Positions 14,240-16,572 of a DNA stretch of 16,572 bases are shown here, piece by piece. This DNA is from Robiginitomaculum sp. (GTDB taxonomy: Bacteria > Pseudomonadota > Alphaproteobacteria > Caulobacterales > Maricaulaceae). The notes beneath the pieces were generated by a model. The model saw only the letters and a list, made by a program, of their open reading frames with translations, was not told the origin of the DNA and did not search any database. Position 1 is the stretch's first letter; each line of letters opens with the position of its first letter. The stretch lies in NCBI GenBank assembly GCA_002733385.1, contig NVVO01000016.1, positions 58,041 to 74,612 of the forward strand, written 5' to 3'. The position numbers and the translations under genes are program-made.

Positions 14240-15400
14240 TTATTTATAACTGACAATATTGGCATTTTTGCCAACGACATATTTGCGGTGAGCGCGCAAA
14301 CTCTGCGGGTTTTTTTCTTGCAAAACCTGAAAAGCCCGGTGGGGCAGAATGAGAGAACGGTTGATATTTGTAGCCCCGCTGCCTGCACCCGCCAAACCCA
14401 ACGTATCTATATCATAAATCTGGCGTTTGGCGGTGCTAAACATTCCGGTTTTTTCTGTAATAGTGTTTTCAGATTGCAAAGTTTCTACCGTCCAGGCCAA
14501 AGCCCAATCCAGCCCCGGCTTGCTTTTGGCTTCCCCGAGAACCTCGCGAAGCGGCCCGGATTGCTGGGTGAATTTGTGACTATACATGGGGCCAAGATGA
14601 AAACGGCGCAAATATTTCGGGTGCACATCATCAAAATCCCGGTCAAACCCGCGTGCGATTGTTACCAGTTTCAAGGCCGACATGGATTGTGCCATTAAAT
14701 GCGCCTTGACCCGTGGCCACCTTTTTTGGTCGCGGGGTAAGGCTTTGCGGCCCACGTCCTCAAGCTCCATTATATAAACGGCCGGCACATTGGTCTGGCT
14801 GTCATAGCAGGCCCAATGCAATAAATAGGTGCGGCGCTCGCGGGTAGATTTATGGCGGATCCAAATGCCTTGCGGATTATTTTGAGGCAAGAAAAGTGAA
14901 GCATCATTGAGATATTCATAATAAATGCGCTGGGACAATGCATATTGCAATTTGGTCGGCGCGGATTGCTCGCTCAGGATATGAGTGACCATATCCTGCT
15001 TTAGCTTTTTTTGCCCGGCCGAGGATTTTAAATACTGCTTGGCCTGCAAAGCATCGGCGGCCATTTGCAAAAGCTCTGTGTAAACGGGAAACCCGCTATC
15101 GGTTTTGTCAATGCTCAGAAGTGCCGCCGCATGCTCTCCCACACGGTTGGCCATCAAAAATTTATAGGACAGGGCCGTAAAAGTATAGGACAGGCCAAGC
15201 ATATACATTTGTAATATGGTCGCTTCTGATTCTGTGATCCGTCCCTCTTGCTCGGACAATGTGGCCACGCCGCGCAAATGTTTGATAATGCCTTCAAATT
15301 TGGCAAAATAACGCCGCGTCGCCTGAGCATTTTTCAAGACTTTGTGATCTAATGTCAGCGCTTTTTTAGCAGAGACCATAGATTTTTTAGTTTTTGACAC
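14240..15400 (-). CDS. Conserved-looking protein of unknown function, 386 aa
   Basis: No family was recognised. The protein is basic and without signal peptide or clear membrane helix. The N-terminal third looks helical (TRRYFAKFEGIIKHLRGVATLSEQEGRITESEATILQMYMLGLSYTFT). A mixed domain at about 180-260 contains RHKSTRERRTYLLHWACYDSQT and VPAVYIMELED. The C-terminal part has SGPLREVLGEA and a basic end. Start GTG 15400 is chosen because AAGGA lies about seven bases upstream. The gap to the preceding gene is 9 bp and to the ATPase gene 8 bp, with the ATPase ribosome site directly following this stop, so it is firmly part of the operon. Cytoplasmic location is inferred. Confidence 0.8.
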   Translation of the reverse strand: MSKTKKSMVSAKKALTLDHKVLKNAQATRRYFAKFEGIIKHLRGVATLSEQEGRITESEATILQMYMLGLSYTFTALSYKFLMANRVGEHAAALLSIDKTDSGFPVYTELLQMAADALQAKQYLKSSAGQKKLKQDMVTHILSEQSAPTKLQYALSQRIYYEYLNDASLFLPQNNPQGIWIRHKSTRERRTYLLHWACYDSQTNVPAVYIMELEDVGRKALPRDQKRWPRVKAHLMAQSMSALKLVTIARGFDRDFDDVHPKYLRRFHLGPMYSHKFTQQSGPLREVLGEAKSKPGLDWALAWTVETLQSENTITEKTGMFSTAKRQIYDIDTLGLAGAGSGATNINRSLILPHRAFQVLQEKNPQSLRAHRKYVVGKNANIVSYK

Positions 15401-15409
15401 TAAAATTCC

Positions 15410-16453
15410 TTAAAGACTATGCTCGCCGTAGGCGTTTTTGTCGTGCATTTCTATGATTTTGGCGAAACGTCTGGCGAAGCGTTCGTCGGCCTTGGCTTTT
15501 TGCTCCAAGACTTTGCGCGCATAGACCATATGGTCTTCATGGCTTTCCATCATTTCCGCCATGCGGGTATTGGTGGCCACGCCGATGGCCGACATGGCCG
15601 CTTGGGCTTCCTGGTCGGTTTGCACGCCAATTTCGTTGATGCGGTGAGCCACGTCTTGCTGTTGCGCGGTTTTGAGGGATTTGGTCAGGGCATCATACAG
15701 CACAACCCGCTGCTTGGTGTCGGTTTGTAATTTATTGATCAGCACCATTTGCGTGGCCGCCTGGTTTTGCAAACTATCGACCCAGGATTTTCCTTTTTCA
15801 ATATAACGTTCCAAAGTCTGGCTCTCGGCCAATTTAACCTGCTCCATCTGGGCCGCTTCATTATATTTACCGTTAAGTTCGGCCAGTTGGCTTTCCAATT
15901 TGGTGCGCGCCGCCGCGTCTTGCTCCATGGAGATTTTATTCTCAAGCTCGATAATTTTTGGGTCCATGGCCAGAAGTTCGGCCTTGAGGCTTTCAAGCAC
16001 CCCTACGGCGGCTTCCCGGTCGGCCAAGGTGGCGGTCAAATTGGTCTCAACCCTTTCTTTGTGGGTTTGCAAAGTGTCCAATTGGTCGGTGAGGAGTTTG
16101 GTAATGACATTGGATTTGCCGATCAGGTCTTGTAATTTATCGTCAATCGACGCCATGCGCACCCGTTCCTGGCGCATGCTTTCGGCCCGTCTTTTGGAGA
16201 AAATACCGACAAAACTTTCCCAGCCGGTTTTAGAGCGCATGCCGTCAAACTCTTTGGAGAACCCTGACGTCACATCATCAAGCCCCAAAATCAAATCGGC
16301 AATATTGGCGTTCATGGCATCGGCGTGGGCATGCACATCGTCCAAAGACGCGTTTTCTATATCAATAGAAATATCATTTCCGGCCGCCATTTTGGTGCGT
16401 GCGGTTTCAATTTTTCCGGACAGCTCAGCGATTTTGGCTTGGGCCTCCGCCAC
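15410..16453 (-). CDS. Coiled-coil protein, possibly TelA/toxic-anion-resistance-like; start may be ATA at 16474
   Basis: This is a 347-residue, almost wholly helical cytoplasmic protein in the GTG 16453 frame. Heptad-like stretches rich in Glu, Lys, Gln and Leu run at about 130-225 and 315-335. The layout, with LTDQLDTLQTHKERVETNLTATL (121-143), an alternating charged coil, then QNQAATQMVLINKLQTDTKQRVVLYDALTKSL (229-260), resembles the PF05816 TelA/KlaA family, but the likeness is distant and remembered. The GTG has no spaced ribosome site. The frame is open back to a TAG at 16486-16484, and ATA 16474 has AGGA seven to eight bases before it and would give MENSKKEVAEAQAK. It is the first visible gene of the operon. 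Confidence 0.75.
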   Translation of the reverse strand: MAEAQAKIAELSGKIETARTKMAAGNDISIDIENASLDDVHAHADAMNANIADLILGLDDVTSGFSKEFDGMRSKTGWESFVGIFSKRRAESMRQERVRMASIDDKLQDLIGKSNVITKLLTDQLDTLQTHKERVETNLTATLADREAAVGVLESLKAELLAMDPKIIELENKISMEQDAAARTKLESQLAELNGKYNEAAQMEQVKLAESQTLERYIEKGKSWVDSLQNQAATQMVLINKLQTDTKQRVVLYDALTKSLKTAQQQDVAHRINEIGVQTDQEAQAAMSAIGVATNTRMAEMMESHEDHMVYARKVLEQKAKADERFARRFAKIIEMHDKNAYGEHSL

Positions 16454-16507
16454 CTCTTTTTTGGAATTTTCTATGGGGCTGTCCTAGATAACTAGTTCAA
16501 ATACTTC

Positions 16508-16524
16508 TTAACCCATTGAGTTAA
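16508..16524. promoter_or_regulatory. 17-bp near-palindrome upstream of the operon
   Basis: TTAACCCATTGAGTTAA is symmetrical apart from one mismatched pair (TTAACCCA against TTAACTCA). It lies 34 bp upstream of the ATA or 55 bp upstream of the GTG start, where an operator of the minus-strand operon would be expected. The remaining visible upstream DNA to 16572 shows no convincing promoter. The regulator is unknown. Confidence 0.35.
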
Positions 16525-16572
16525 CAGTCTTTTTTGTGTCAGTGGGTCTGGGTTATTAAAACGCCACTCACA

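Noticed and set aside
13657..14253. 198-codon open frame on the plus strand
   Set aside because: Antisense to the ATPase N-terminal region, with composition of a shadow frame.
15900..16487. 195-codon open frame on the plus strand
   Set aside because: Antisense to the coiled-coil gene; its Ser-rich translation is what an antisense Glu/Lys/Leu-rich coil produces.
1..16572. tRNA, rRNA, CRISPR arrays, riboswitches and replication origins
   Set aside because: Scanned for by eye; no cloverleaf, regular spacer array or recognisable riboswitch core was found, though an unaided reading could miss a weak one.

Overview
The window reads as a chromosomal segment of a moderate-GC alphaproteobacterium. 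The evidence is an IscR-type Rrf2 regulator directly upstream of a cysteine desulfurase (the head of the alphaproteobacterial isc/suf operon), a DUF1523 protein, and a DUF6638-like protein, all recalled mainly from Rhodobacterales, Hyphomonadaceae and relatives. The order cannot be fixed from sequence alone. I saw no tRNA, rRNA, CRISPR array or intact mobile element.

Left part (1-5304), housekeeping: a truncated cysteine desulfurase and its regulator IscR run leftward in a translationally coupled pair behind an IscR-box promoter. A divergent alpha/beta hydrolase follows. A decayed IS110-family element (about 1990-2843) sits between it and anmK (peptidoglycan recycling), whose last codons appear to come from the IS end. 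tyrS is divergent from anmK. A long palindromic repeat (5306-5490) fills the gap between tyrS and the convergent next gene.

Middle part (5502-9061), accessory and decaying genes: a YafY/WYL regulator faces a VOC-fold protein and a metaxin/Fax-like GST across an interlocked palindromic operator. Next come an exported DUF547 protein and a genomic scar in which the C-terminal remnants of rtcR (minus) and rtcA (plus) lie back to back. This is what a single deletion of the centre of a divergent rtcR/rtcB-rtcA RNA-repair locus would leave.

Right part (9064-16474), a seven-gene minus-strand operon. In transcription order: a coiled-coil protein (possibly TelA-like), a 386-residue protein of unknown function, a 651-residue AAA+ ATPase, a DUF6638-like protein, an 88-residue two-TM protein, a DUF1523 membrane protein and an M50B-like membrane metalloprotease. 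Spacing is 4-22 bp, with Shine-Dalgarno sites lying on or just after the upstream stop codons. The exception is the AAA/DUF6638 junction, where a second copy of the palindromic repeat sits. AAA+ ATPase, coiled-coil partner, membrane proteins and protease together look like an uncharacterised envelope-associated machine, and this is the best candidate for an undescribed system here. Its first and last genes may start at non-canonical AUA and AUU codons.
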